Shown in pieces: positions 15,416 through 23,761 of a stretch of 64,000 bases of DNA (within the stretch, counting starts at the first letter, position 1; every line of letters begins with the position of its first letter). Source of the stretch: a bacterium (GTDB lineage Bacteria; Vulcanimicrobiota; Vulcanimicrobiia; Vulcanimicrobiales; SCRA01); the NCBI GenBank assembly GCA_004298675.1, contig SCRI01000080.1:1-64000 (forward strand), given 5' to 3'. The position numbers were made by a program, and so were the translations under genes. The notes below the pieces were generated by a model. The model did no database searches and had not been told where the DNA came from. It saw nothing but the letters and a program-made list of their open reading frames with translations.

Positions 15416-16324
15416 TCAGACATTCCTCCAGCGGCGAGCCGCGCGCTCGAGCGCCGGCTCCAAACGTTGCGGTGGTCCGTATGAAGCGCGCCAGGGATCG
15501 GGGAGCGCGGCGGCGCTCGCGATCGTCCAGCGCGCGAAGGCGAGCGTGGGCTCTAGGCTTGCGCCGGCGCTCCACGCCTCGACCTCGCTCCAGGCCAGCG
15601 GCATCGAGACCGGTGCGCTCCGGCGCGCCCGCACCGTGAACGGCGCCGCGAACGTCTTGCCGCGTCCGATCTGCAGATAGTCGAGCGAGACTGTGCGTGG
15701 CCGGCGGCGTTCCACGGATCGCTCCAACGTGACGTCGTTGGAGCCTTGGGCGATGTGCCTGCTCACCGTCTCGGCGAAGTCGCGTACTTGCGCATAGCCG
15801 GCGCTGGGCGCCAGTGAAACGATCACGTGCAGGCCCTTGCCGCCCGTCGTCTTGACGCGCGCGCGCAGTCCCAGCGCCGACAGTGTGTCGCGGAACAGCA
15901 GCGCAACGCGGGCAAGGCGTGCCAAACCGCATCCCGGCATCGGATCGAGATCGAAGAGCAGGATATCCGGCTCGTCGAGGTGCCCGACGCGTGACTGCCA
16001 CGGATGCAACGTTACCGCGGCGAGGTTCGCGAGATAGAGCAGCGTCCTCTCGTCCTCGCACAGGACGTAATGGATGGTACGGTCCGCCGACTCGCTGCGC
16101 AGCGCGACGGTCTTCAGCCAGGACGGGGCGCCGCGCGGTGCGTCCTTTTCGAAGAAGTGCTCGCCGTCCAGTCCGTTGGGATAGCGCTCGAGCATCAAGG
16201 GGCGCCCCGCCAAGTATGGCAGGATGCGTGCGCACACGCGCTGATAGTACGCGACGAGATCGCCTTTGGTGATGCCCTCGCCGGGAAAGAGCACTTTCCC
16301 CGGATTGGTCACGAGCGTCGTCAT
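15416..16324 (-). CDS. ligD: LigD polymerase/primase module, stand-alone
   Basis: A 302-residue archaeo-eukaryotic-primase-type polymerase that fills gaps at broken ends. The N-terminus (TNPGKVLFPGEGITKGDLVAYY) and DGEHFFEKDAP are typical; the metal-binding aspartates are Asp125 and Asp127 in LLFDLDP, with TTGGKGLHVIV and SLDYLQIGRGKTF carrying nucleotide contacts. Length fits the isolated domain. It overlaps the upstream phosphoesterase gene by four bases and is followed by ku after two bases. Confidence 0.93.
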   Translation of the reverse strand: MTTLVTNPGKVLFPGEGITKGDLVAYYQRVCARILPYLAGRPLMLERYPNGLDGEHFFEKDAPRGAPSWLKTVALRSESADRTIHYVLCEDERTLLYLANLAAVTLHPWQSRVGHLDEPDILLFDLDPMPGCGLARLARVALLFRDTLSALGLRARVKTTGGKGLHVIVSLAPSAGYAQVRDFAETVSRHIAQGSNDVTLERSVERRRPRTVSLDYLQIGRGKTFAAPFTVRARRSAPVSMPLAWSEVEAWSAGASLEPTLAFARWTIASAAALPDPWRASYGPPQRLEPALERAARRWRNV

Positions 16325-16905
16325 GCGTGCCGGCGCCCTTCGCGCGCGACGTCGTCGAGCGTGCGCCCCGTCAGCACCGAGGCCGGGTGCTCCGACGCAA
16401 GCCAGCGCGGGTCAGCCTGGGCGTCGGACTCCTTGATCAAAAGCCAGGCATCCTCCGTACCCTCGCGTGCGCGCATTTTCACCAGCGCAAAACCACCGTG
16501 CAGCTTGCGGCCGTGCAGCGCGAACTTCAGCGCGCCGCGCTCGAAGGCGGCGCGTGCCGAGGTGCCCTCGAGCAACGAGTACGTGCCGGTGTCCCAAACG
16601 ATCACCTCACCGGCGCCGTAGCTGCCCTCCGGAATGCGCCCTTCGAACGCCGCGTACTCTAGCGGGTGATCCTCCACGTGCACGGCTAGCCGTTTGAGCG
16701 CCGGGTCGAGCGAGGGCCCTTTGGGAACGGCCCAAGACTTCAGCACGCCATCGATTTCAAGCCGAAAGTCGTAGTGCAGACGTGAGGCGCGGTGGAGCTG
16801 CACCACAAAGCGGGCGCCTGCCGCGCGAGCGCGCGCGCCCCGCGGTTCGGGGCTGCGATCGAAATCGCGACGTTTGCGATATACGGAAAGTGAAGGGCCG
16901 GTCAC
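16321..16905 (-). CDS. ligD: LigD 3'-phosphoesterase module, stand-alone
   Basis: A 3'-phosphoesterase that trims 3' ends before joining. It shows YRKRRDF, the active-site block FVVQLHRASRLHYDFRLE, SWAVPKGPS, EDHPLEYAAFEG and IPEGSYGAGEVIVWD. The start is uncertain: GTG 16905 places YRKRRDF near the N-terminus as in relatives but has no clear ribosome-binding site, and ATG 16986 would add 27 unconserved residues. Its stop overlaps the polymerase start as ATGA. Together the three modules replace the usual single multidomain LigD. Confidence 0.9.
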   Translation of the reverse strand: MTGPSLSVYRKRRDFDRSPEPRGARARAAGARFVVQLHRASRLHYDFRLEIDGVLKSWAVPKGPSLDPALKRLAVHVEDHPLEYAAFEGRIPEGSYGAGEVIVWDTGTYSLLEGTSARAAFERGALKFALHGRKLHGGFALVKMRAREGTEDAWLLIKESDAQADPRWLASEHPASVLTGRTLDDVAREGRRHA

Positions 16906-16932
16906 TGCAAGAGGAGGATACCCATCCCTGCG

Positions 16933-17038
16933 TGCTCCAATGCGTGGAGCATACGTGCAGCAAGCGACCACCCGGAGCCGGTGCAAGCGTCAGAAAGGTG
17001 GGAAGTACGCTACTGGGTGGGCGCCGGATCAATATCCG
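16933..17038. promoter_or_regulatory. Intergenic inverted repeats between NHEJ operon and transporter gene
   Basis: Two short inverted repeats lie in the divergent intergenic region: TGCTCCA-ATGCG-TGGAGCA (16933-16951, seven perfect pairs) and CGGAT-CAAT-ATCCG (17025-17038). The second is 24 bases before the start of the substrate-binding-protein gene. They may be operator sites for either transcript; no known box was recognised. Confidence 0.3.
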
Positions 17039-17062
17039 ATCATTTTTGAAAGGGGCAAGATC

Positions 17063-18334
17063 ATGCGTCATGCTTCGATTTCGCGCGAGGCGTTCGTCAA
17101 GGGCGCCACTGCTGGTGCCGCCGCCCTCGCTGCGGGATTCCCAGCCTTCGTTCCCAAACGCGGTGAGGCCGCGGACCAACTACGCATCGGCGTGCTGGAA
17201 GAGTACACGGGCACCTACGCCACCGAGGGGCGCAACGAGACGCGCGGCGCGCAGATGGCCGTCGATGCGTGGAACAAGCGCGGCGGTGTGCTGGGGCGCC
17301 AAGTCGCGCTCGTAAAGGAAGACATCCAGGGCGATCCCGGCGTCACCGTGCAGAAGGCACGCAAGCTCGTGAATCAGGATAAGGTGGAAGCGCTCTTCGG
17401 CTGCGTCTCCAGCGCCGACGCGCTCGCTGCCAGCGGCGCCGCGAATGCGATGGGGATGCTCTACGTCGACTCGGGCGGGCACACCGACGACGTCACGGGC
17501 AAAGCCTGCCATTGGAACACGTTCAGAACCTGCCACAGCACCTGGATGGAGACGCACGCCACCGGCTACTCCATCGCCAAGCTGTTTGGGAAGAAGTGGT
17601 TCCTCATCACGCCCGACTATGCCTACGGCCACTCGTTGGCGATCGGCTACCAGGACGTGATCAAGCGAATCGGCGGTCAGATCATCGCCAACGAGCTCAC
17701 GCCGCTGGGCACCACGGATTTCAGTTCGTACCTCACCAAAGTCGAGGGGGCCAAGCCCGACGTGCTGGTGGCGATGCCGCAGGGTAACGACCTCGTCAAT
17801 CTGCTCAAACAAGCATCCTCGTTCGGCCTGCTCAAGAAGTTGCCGGTGGCGGGGCCGCAGGTGGAGCTGGAGACGATGTGGGCGCTGCCCGACGAGGCCC
17901 GCGTGGGCTACTGGGGCATCGAGTGGTACTACACGAACGAGCTCGTGCTGGGTAAAGGCAACACCCAGGCGGCGAACTTCGTGCAAGCCTACCGCAAGCA
18001 GTACACTGAGCCGCCCACAGCTCGCGTCTGCTTCGGTTATACCACCGTCGATCGTCTGCTCTGGGGGATGAACGAGGCCAAGACGACCGACGCCGCCAAG
18101 GTGGCACGCACGTTGGAGAACGCGCATTTCCGCGGTCTCTGGGAAGGTTCACCGTACTACCGCGGTGCCGATCACCAGTTGATGTGGCCGATGTGGTTCG
18201 CGCAGATTCGCGCCAAGGGAACCGCCACGGACAGCCACGACATCTTCGACGTGAAGGATCGCCAGGAAGCCGACAAGATCGAGCAGACCGTTGCCGAGAA
18301 GGCGGCCGTCTGCCACTTGGGCTATCCGGGCTAG
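17063..18334 (+). CDS. ABC transporter substrate-binding protein, branched-chain amino acid type
   Basis: 423 residues of the Peripla_BP_6 (LivK/urea/amide) fold. A signal with SREAFVKGATAGAAALAAGF precedes the mature protein, which begins DQLRIGVLEEYTGTYA; LVKEDIQGDPGVTVQKARKL and the PLGTTDFSSYLTKV strand are typical of the family. ATG 17063 is preceded by AAGGGG. No permease or ATPase gene follows, so this is an orphan binding protein; it may feed the Liv-type importer encoded at 32866-36207. The neighbouring tartrate-dehydrogenase-like gene hints at an organic-acid ligand, but that is speculative. Confidence 0.9.
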   Translation: MRHASISREAFVKGATAGAAALAAGFPAFVPKRGEAADQLRIGVLEEYTGTYATEGRNETRGAQMAVDAWNKRGGVLGRQVALVKEDIQGDPGVTVQKARKLVNQDKVEALFGCVSSADALAASGAANAMGMLYVDSGGHTDDVTGKACHWNTFRTCHSTWMETHATGYSIAKLFGKKWFLITPDYAYGHSLAIGYQDVIKRIGGQIIANELTPLGTTDFSSYLTKVEGAKPDVLVAMPQGNDLVNLLKQASSFGLLKKLPVAGPQVELETMWALPDEARVGYWGIEWYYTNELVLGKGNTQAANFVQAYRKQYTEPPTARVCFGYTTVDRLLWGMNEAKTTDAAKVARTLENAHFRGLWEGSPYYRGADHQLMWPMWFAQIRAKGTATDSHDIFDVKDRQEADKIEQTVAEKAAVCHLGYPG

Positions 18335-18366
18335 CGCCGCGCGCTGAAGGTTGGCGCCGCGGGCTC

Positions 18367-19446
18367 CTACGCCTCCGGCGCCAACTCGCGCGTGAGCGCG
18401 CTCGCGATGGCCTGACCCATCTCCTGCGTGGAGGCCGTGCCGCCCAAGTCTGGCGTGCGCGGTCCGTGCTCGAGCACGTGCTCGATGGCGGACGTTACGG
18501 CCCCAGCCGCATCGGCGTGGCCCAGGTGTTCCAGCATCATCGCCCCCGACCAGATCTGTCCCACGGGATTGGCGATGTTGCGTCCGGCGATGTCCGGCGC
18601 CGAGCCGTGCACCGGCTCGAACATGGAGGGGAATTCGCGCTCCGGATTGATGTTGGCCGAGGGGGCGATCCCGATGGTTCCCGCGACGGCCGGTCCCAAG
18701 TCGGAGAGGATGTCGCCGAAGAGATTCGAGCCCACCACTACGTCGAACCAGTCGGGGTGCTGCACGAAATGCGCGGTGAGGATGTCGACGTGGAACTGAT
18801 CGGTACGCACGTCGGGGTACTGGCTCTTGAGCGCGGCGAAGCGCTCGTCCCAATACGGCATGGAGAAGACGATGCCGTTGGACTTGGTCGCCGAGGTCAG
18901 ATGGTGCCGCGGACGCGAGCGTGCCAGCTCGAAGGCGTATCGCATGATACGGTCGACGCCGCGCCGCGTGAAGACCGACTGCTGCACGACCACCTCGTCG
19001 TCCGTGCCCGCGTAGAGGCGGCCGCCGATCTCCGAGTACTCACCTTCGTTGTTCTCGCGCACGACGTAGAAGTCGACGTCGCCAACCTCGCGTCCACGCA
19101 GCGGCGAGGTGACGCCGCGCATCAGCCGTACCGGGCGCAGATTGACGTACTGCCGGAAGACGCGCCGGATGGGAATCAGCAGCTGCCACAGGGAGACGTG
19201 ATCCGGCACGCCGGGAAAGCCCACGGCGCCTAGGAAGATAGCGTCGTGCGAGCGGATGCGCTCGAGGCCGTCCTCCGGCATCATGCGCCCGTGCTCGGCG
19301 TACCACTCGCAGCTCCACGGGTAGGTCTCCCACTCGAAGGCGAGGCCGAAGCGGCGTCCGGCGGCGTCGAGCACGCGGATGCCCTCCGGTACCACTTCCT
19401 TGCCGATGCCGTCACCGGGGATGACGGCGATGCGATAGCTCTTCAA
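18367..19446 (-). CDS. Tartrate dehydrogenase / isopropylmalate dehydrogenase-family oxidoreductase
   Basis: A 359-residue metal- and NAD-dependent beta-decarboxylating dehydrogenase. Recognisable blocks are IPGDGIGKEVVPEG, the substrate arginines in QYVNLRPVRLM, YVVRENNEGEYSEIGG, SATKSNGI (catalytic lysine region) and DILTAHFVQHPDWFDVVVGSNLFGDI split over residues ~220-245 with metal-binding aspartates. NEGEYS and the LRPVRL context point to the tartrate dehydrogenase/decarboxylase or D-malate dehydrogenase branch rather than LeuB. It converges on the substrate-binding-protein gene. Confidence 0.87.
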   Translation of the reverse strand: MKSYRIAVIPGDGIGKEVVPEGIRVLDAAGRRFGLAFEWETYPWSCEWYAEHGRMMPEDGLERIRSHDAIFLGAVGFPGVPDHVSLWQLLIPIRRVFRQYVNLRPVRLMRGVTSPLRGREVGDVDFYVVRENNEGEYSEIGGRLYAGTDDEVVVQQSVFTRRGVDRIMRYAFELARSRPRHHLTSATKSNGIVFSMPYWDERFAALKSQYPDVRTDQFHVDILTAHFVQHPDWFDVVVGSNLFGDILSDLGPAVAGTIGIAPSANINPEREFPSMFEPVHGSAPDIAGRNIANPVGQIWSGAMMLEHLGHADAAGAVTSAIEHVLEHGPRTPDLGGTASTQEMGQAIASALTRELAPEA

Positions 19447-19560
19447 CGTTCGTGCACCTCGCGGCGGCGTTCTCGCAGACGCGAGCGCAACCTCCTGCGC
19501 GTGATGGAAAAGAACGCCGTGTGACGAGGCGCCGGCCCAGCGGCGCCGAATGGCGGCGCG

Positions 19561-20706
19561 TTGCGTTATCTGTTGCTGTGGCTGGCCGGCGTCGATCTGC
19601 GCGTGACGCTGCTAGCGCTTCCGCCGATCCTGCCCATGCTGCGCGCCGATCTGCATTTGAACGAGAAGGCCATCGCCGCGCTCACGGGTCTGCCCGTGCT
19701 GCTCTTGGCGGCGGCGGCGATTCCCGGCTCTCTGCTGATCGCGCGACTCGGTGCGCGGCGGGCGCTGATCGCGGGACTCTTGGCCGTGACCGTCAGCTCC
19801 GCGCTGCGGGGCGCCGGCCCTTCGTCCGCGATGCTCTTCGCGATGACGTTCGTGATGGGCGTGGGAATCGCGGTGGTCCAACCGGCGGTGCCCACGCTCA
19901 TCAATCAATGGCTGGCGCGCAGCGTGGGCCTGGCGACGGCGATCTACACCAACGGCTTGCTGGTGGGCGAGGCGCTCAGCGCCTCGTTGACGATTCCGCT
20001 TCTGCTGCCTCTGCTAGGCGGCAACTGGATGCTGAGCCTAGCGTGGTGGGCGGTGCCGGTGCTGCTGTCGACGGGGGTCATCGCGCGTTGGGCGCCGCGG
20101 TCCCCCGAGCCCAGCGCGGCCGCGCGGGCGCGCGCGTGGATCCCCGACTGGCGCGACTCCAGCACCTGGGTGCTGGGCATGGTTCAAGGTGGCGGCTCCA
20201 GCCTGTACTTTGCGGCGAACGCCTTCATTCCGGGATACCTGCACGCAACGGGTCACGCCGGGTTGGTGGGCCCATGCCTGAGCGCACTCAACGTGGGCCA
20301 ACTTCCGGCCACCATCGTGGTGGCCCTGGCAGCGCGCCAACTGGTGGGGCGGCGCCTCCCGTTGATCGCGGCCGGCGTGCTCTCTGCCGTGGGCTTGGCG
20401 CTCTTCCTCAGCGGCACCACGACGGGGCTGGTGGCGGGCGCCGCGCTCTTTGGATTCTGCGCCGCCGCCGTTTTGATTCTCACGCTTGCGTTGGCGCCCT
20501 TGCTGGCGGATGACGCCGACGTGCACCGTCTCTCCGCGGGAATGTTCACGATCGGCTACGGGTACGCGTTCGCGCTGCCGATGTTGGGGGGTGCCGTTTG
20601 GGACGCCAGCGGGATTCCAGCCACCGCCTTCGTGCCCGTGGCTCTGGGCGCGTTGACGGTGGTGGTCGCGGCCTCCGCGCGGCGTCTGCTGCCGCGGCCG
20701 CGCTGA
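19561..20706 (+). CDS. MFS transporter, CynX-like
   Basis: 381 residues with about twelve hydrophobic segments. The first helix pair (LLALPPILPMLRADLHL) and LTGLPVLLLAAAAIPG resemble the CynX/NimT branch of the major facilitator superfamily (cyanate or 2-nitroimidazole transporters), and ARLGARRALIAGLL is the loop 2-3 signature. The frame has only TTG starts near its beginning (19561 used); an in-frame stop at 19522 prevents a longer protein. The substrate cannot be predicted. Confidence 0.85.
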   Translation: MRYLLLWLAGVDLRVTLLALPPILPMLRADLHLNEKAIAALTGLPVLLLAAAAIPGSLLIARLGARRALIAGLLAVTVSSALRGAGPSSAMLFAMTFVMGVGIAVVQPAVPTLINQWLARSVGLATAIYTNGLLVGEALSASLTIPLLLPLLGGNWMLSLAWWAVPVLLSTGVIARWAPRSPEPSAAARARAWIPDWRDSSTWVLGMVQGGGSSLYFAANAFIPGYLHATGHAGLVGPCLSALNVGQLPATIVVALAARQLVGRRLPLIAAGVLSAVGLALFLSGTTTGLVAGAALFGFCAAAVLILTLALAPLLADDADVHRLSAGMFTIGYGYAFALPMLGGAVWDASGIPATAFVPVALGALTVVVAASARRLLPRPR

Positions 20707-20796
20707 GCCGGCGCGCGGGATCCGGCGTGCGAGCATGGTCGCAGCCGTGGATTACGCATCCATGGTATCCCGTACTAGGGGTGTGCTTACGCACGA

Positions 20797-21000
20797 ATGT
20801 CTCATGTAATCGATCCGGAGGCGCTCGTCTCCGTCATTCTCACCAAACGTGAATTGGCCACGGTGGTCGCGGCCCTGCGCACGGCGCAAGGGCAGGGATT
20901 TCCTGCGCTCTCGTACGAGATGTACTTCAACGACTTTCCGCCGCTGGAGCGCAGGGAGATCGACGAGCTGTGCCGCAATCTCGAATACCCCGGCGGCTGA
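20797..21000 (+). CDS. Small hypothetical protein, 67 residues
   Basis: A short acidic protein with no recognised domain. Predicted helices are PEALVSVILTKRELATVVAAL and ERREIDELCRNLEY. ATG 20797 opens the frame after a non-coding gap; no strong ribosome-binding site is evident. A second small helical protein follows 40 bases later on the same strand. Codon positions show the high third-position GC of neighbouring genes, which supports coding. Confidence 0.55.
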   Translation: MSHVIDPEALVSVILTKRELATVVAALRTAQGQGFPALSYEMYFNDFPPLERREIDELCRNLEYPGG

Positions 21001-21061
21001 GTAGGCATGTCGTAGCGGGCCAGTTCGGCCTGCGTAGCCACTCGTGCCGCCTCACGCGGTA

Positions 21062-21244
21062 ATGGACGCAGCAGACTCAGACGAGCGTAAACGCCTTGAA
21101 GAGCACCTCGCGAAGATTCGCGAGGTGCTCGATAATTCTCTGGAAACCTGTGGCGATCTACACGAACAGGCCGAGGCGCTCGAACGGCTCGCGGAGATCG
21201 AGGCGTTCGTCAAGCGCGCGCTGGGGGAGCATTCCGAGGGCTAG
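21062..21244 (+). CDS. Small helical hypothetical protein with an internal palindrome
   Basis: About 60 residues, almost entirely helix-forming and charged (DERKRLEEHLAKIREVLD, ALERLAEIEAFVKRAL), perhaps a short coiled coil. ATG 21062 or GTG 21044 may start it. The coding sequence contains a perfect 14-base inverted repeat at 21101-21130. Its stop overlaps the end of the convergent secreted-protein gene. No function was recognised. Confidence 0.5.
   Translation: MDAADSDERKRLEEHLAKIREVLDNSLETCGDLHEQAEALERLAEIEAFVKRALGEHSEG
21101..21130. repeat. Perfect 14-base inverted repeat with 2-base spacer
   Basis: GAGCACCTCGCGAA (21101-21114) and TTCGCGAGGTGCTC (21117-21130) are exactly complementary, separated by GA. 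It lies inside the small helical-protein gene. Such arms could form a cruciform in DNA or a very stable RNA hairpin; an operator or recombination site is also possible. Confidence 0.8.
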
Positions 21245-22008
21245 CGCGGCTCGAAGCCCGTCAACGCGACGGTATAGGTATGGGTCTTGTCGTCGAAAGC
21301 GATCGTGTAGCGCGTCGGGAAGCTCTTGCCGGCCGCGTAAGCTTTGGGTTGCGGCAACGCTTCGTCGACCTGCGCCTTGCTTTGCAGGAAGGCGGTGGTG
21401 GCCATCGGCTCGACGAAGGCGAAGTTCCCGTCATAGAATCCGTAGATCAACGTCTGCGTGAACGGCTGGCCGTTGAACTCGGCACTCTTGGGATTGATCC
21501 AGTGCGCGCCCATCTGCGGCACGCCGCCGGGGGTGGGCACGTATCCGGCGGGCACGCTGTCGGGGTTGGGTTTCTTTTCAACGCGGGCCAGGTCGTCGCC
21601 GCTGGCCGTGATGCCCGCGCGTGTCTGCTCGGAAAGCGTGTAGAAGTGGAAATCGAAGTGCGGCTTCCCGTAGATTTGCTGGGGCTCGTGTCCCTGCGGA
21701 TTCCAGTCGATGGCGATGTGCGTGAACGGCGTTTGGGTGGTGGCCTGCGCGATGCGCAGGACGGTTTCCACCGGCTGCGCCGGCAGCCCGATCAGCATGC
21801 TCTCCGGAAAGGTAATGCCGATTGCGATCACGCGGCCTTGGACGTCGGTCTGCGTGAAACTCTGCACGGTGGTAGCGCCCAGCGGTTGCGCGTCGGAGAC
21901 GGCGACGCGCGTCTGAGCCGCGGCCGGCGCAGCGGCGAGAGCGGCAAGAGCGGCAAGTGCTAGCGTCAAGACGCCGGCACGGGTAAGTGACGGAAACGAA
22001 TGCGGCAC
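21241..22008 (-). CDS. Secreted DUF5602/TTHB210-like protein
   Basis: 255 residues with a clear signal peptide (GVLTLALAALAALAAAPAAAQ). The mature protein contains the HIAIDWNPQGHEP and KPHFDFHFY segments, where clustered histidines and aspartate suggest a metal site, and GAHWINPKSAEF with FTQTLIYGFYDGNFAFVEP. This arrangement resembles the DUF5602 (TTHB210-like) family of periplasmic proteins whose role is unknown. It is oriented with the small membrane-protein gene upstream. Confidence 0.78.
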   Translation of the reverse strand: MPHSFPSLTRAGVLTLALAALAALAAAPAAAQTRVAVSDAQPLGATTVQSFTQTDVQGRVIAIGITFPESMLIGLPAQPVETVLRIAQATTQTPFTHIAIDWNPQGHEPQQIYGKPHFDFHFYTLSEQTRAGITASGDDLARVEKKPNPDSVPAGYVPTPGGVPQMGAHWINPKSAEFNGQPFTQTLIYGFYDGNFAFVEPMATTAFLQSKAQVDEALPQPKAYAAGKSFPTRYTIAFDDKTHTYTVALTGFEPR

Positions 22009-22088
22009 GAAGATATCCTCCTCATCGGCGCGGATGGCTGATGTTCGATACCCCGGCCGACGCTCCGATTAACCCGCTACGCGTGCCG

Positions 22089-22364
22089 TTACTGCCGTCC
22101 TACTCTTGCTGCGACGACAGCGTTGTAGACCCAGGCCGCGATGGCTCCGCCCAGCGCCGCGATGATGACCAGCCAAAGGCCTCCGAGCAGCCCGAAGAGC
22201 GCACCCGGATGGTAATACGTTGGGCCATACGGCCCCATCATCGGGCCGCGGCCGTACATCATCATGGAGCCGCCCATGGAGAATGCGCTGAGCAGGCCGA
22301 GGACGCCGAAGGCGACCGCGAGTCCGGCCGGGCTGAGCGGTTGGTAGCGTGGGGTTTGGTTCAT
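22089..22364 (-). CDS. Small two-helix membrane protein
   Basis: 91 residues with two membrane segments (GLAVAFGVLGLLSAFSM and LLGGLWLVIIAALGGAIAAWVY) joined by a Met/Gly/Tyr/Pro-rich loop (MMMYGRGPMMGPYGPTYYHPG). ATG 22364 follows AAGGAG at seven bases, which decides the start over an upstream in-frame alternative. The Met/Tyr/His loop recalls metal-contacting loops, but this is conjecture. It lies upstream of, and divergent from, the RND pump genes. Confidence 0.72.
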   Translation of the reverse strand: MNQTPRYQPLSPAGLAVAFGVLGLLSAFSMGGSMMMYGRGPMMGPYGPTYYHPGALFGLLGGLWLVIIAALGGAIAAWVYNAVVAARVGRQ

Positions 22365-22510
22365 GGAGGTGCTCCTTCCGGCATCTGTGGCCAGGTTGAG
22401 ATTACGACGGCGCGGCGCAGAATGCTGGAAGGAGTAGTGAAGGAGGCGCAACCAAAGGGCGGAAGCGCGGGTTCTGCAAGAGATCACGAGCCGGCGCCGA
22501 CAGGGGGAGC

Positions 22511-23761
22511 ATGCAGACTTCGAAGGTATTGGCTATGTTGGCCGTGGCAGCTGTCCTGGCTGGCTGCGCCGGGGGTGGAAAGGCGCAACAGCACGCGGCG
22601 GCCGCACCGCCGCTGGCCGTGGGCGTGGTCCATGCCGAGCGCGGCGAGATCGCCCGTACCGTCACGCTCGACGGCCAGATCGTGCCGCTGCTCGACTCGA
22701 CGCTGTCGTTCCAACAGTCGGGGCCGATCACCGCGATCTACGTGAACGTCGGCGATCGCGTGAGCAAGGGCGAGCTGCTGGCGGCCATCGACGCCTCGAC
22801 CCTGCGGGCGCAGTTGGCGCAGTTCCAGGCCCAGGCCGATCAGGCCGCGGCGCGCGCGCGCAGCTCCCAGGTCGGCATCCCCATCACGCAGGCGCAGACC
22901 TCCGCCGCCGTGGAGGCCGCCAAAGCCGCTGTCGTGAGCACCGGACTGACCTACCGGCAGGATCAACAGCTCTACCGGCAAGGCTACGTCTCGCAGAGCG
23001 CGCTGCAGGACGCGCAGTCCGCGTACGTGCAGGCGCAGAGCCAGTATCGTGCCGCCGTTGCCAACGGCGCCAGTAATCAGGCGACGCAGTTGAACGCGCA
23101 GGCGGACCTTGCCACCGAGCGGGCGGCGCGCGCGCAAGTGCGCACGCTGCGCACGCAAATCGCGCAGACGGAGCTGCGCGCGCCCTTCGACGGCGTGGTC
23201 ACGGCCCGGCTGATGGATCCCGGCGCCATGGCGGGGCCGGCAACGGCGGTCTTACGCGTCTCGCAGGTGCAGACGGTCTGGCTGAACCTCAACGTGCCCG
23301 ATGCCGATCTCGCCTACGCGCGCACCGGTACGACGCTGGCGTTCCGCACGCCCTCGCTGCCCGGGCGTTCGTTCACGGCACGCATCGGTGCCATCAACGC
23401 CGTGCCCTCGCAGGGCACGCTCTCCTACCAAGCGCAGGCGCGCATTCCCAATCCCGGTGGTGTGCTGCGCGGCGGCATGCTCGTCACCGCGGTCCTGACG
23501 CAGGAGCGGCATGCAGGCGTGATCGTCGTGCCGCTGTCGGCGCTCGTACAGTCGCCGCAAGGGGCGGCCGTCTTCGTGGTCGCGAACGGTAAGGCCGCGC
23601 GCGTCGCGGTGCGCGTGGGTCTGGAGACCGATACGCAGGCCGAGGTCGCGGCCCGGGCCATCGTGCCCGGCACGCAGATCGTCGCGCGTCCGCCGGAGAG
23701 TCTGCAAGATGGTGCCGCGGTAGCCGTGAGCGCCGCGACGGGCTCGGACACGGCGCAATGA
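22511..23761 (+). CDS. RND efflux membrane-fusion (periplasmic adaptor) lipoprotein
   Basis: 416 residues. A lipoprotein signal ends at Cys19 (AVAAVLAGC). The adaptor shows the split lipoyl domain (GDRVSKGELLAAIDAS and AQTELRAPFDGVVTARLMDPGAMAGP), an alpha-helical hairpin of about residues 95-215 rich in Ala/Gln, and beta-barrel and membrane-proximal domains. It links the inner-membrane RND pump to an outer-membrane channel. Its stop overlaps the pump start as ATGA. No outer-membrane factor gene follows. Confidence 0.93.
   Translation: MQTSKVLAMLAVAAVLAGCAGGGKAQQHAAAAPPLAVGVVHAERGEIARTVTLDGQIVPLLDSTLSFQQSGPITAIYVNVGDRVSKGELLAAIDASTLRAQLAQFQAQADQAAARARSSQVGIPITQAQTSAAVEAAKAAVVSTGLTYRQDQQLYRQGYVSQSALQDAQSAYVQAQSQYRAAVANGASNQATQLNAQADLATERAARAQVRTLRTQIAQTELRAPFDGVVTARLMDPGAMAGPATAVLRVSQVQTVWLNLNVPDADLAYARTGTTLAFRTPSLPGRSFTARIGAINAVPSQGTLSYQAQARIPNPGGVLRGGMLVTAVLTQERHAGVIVVPLSALVQSPQGAAVFVVANGKAARVAVRVGLETDTQAEVAARAIVPGTQIVARPPESLQDGAAVAVSAATGSDTAQ

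Noticed and set aside
15414-16235. N-terminal extension of Ku into the polymerase gene
   Set aside because: The Ku family start (MARAIWSG) is at 15413; upstream residues are the wrong frame of the LigD polymerase gene.
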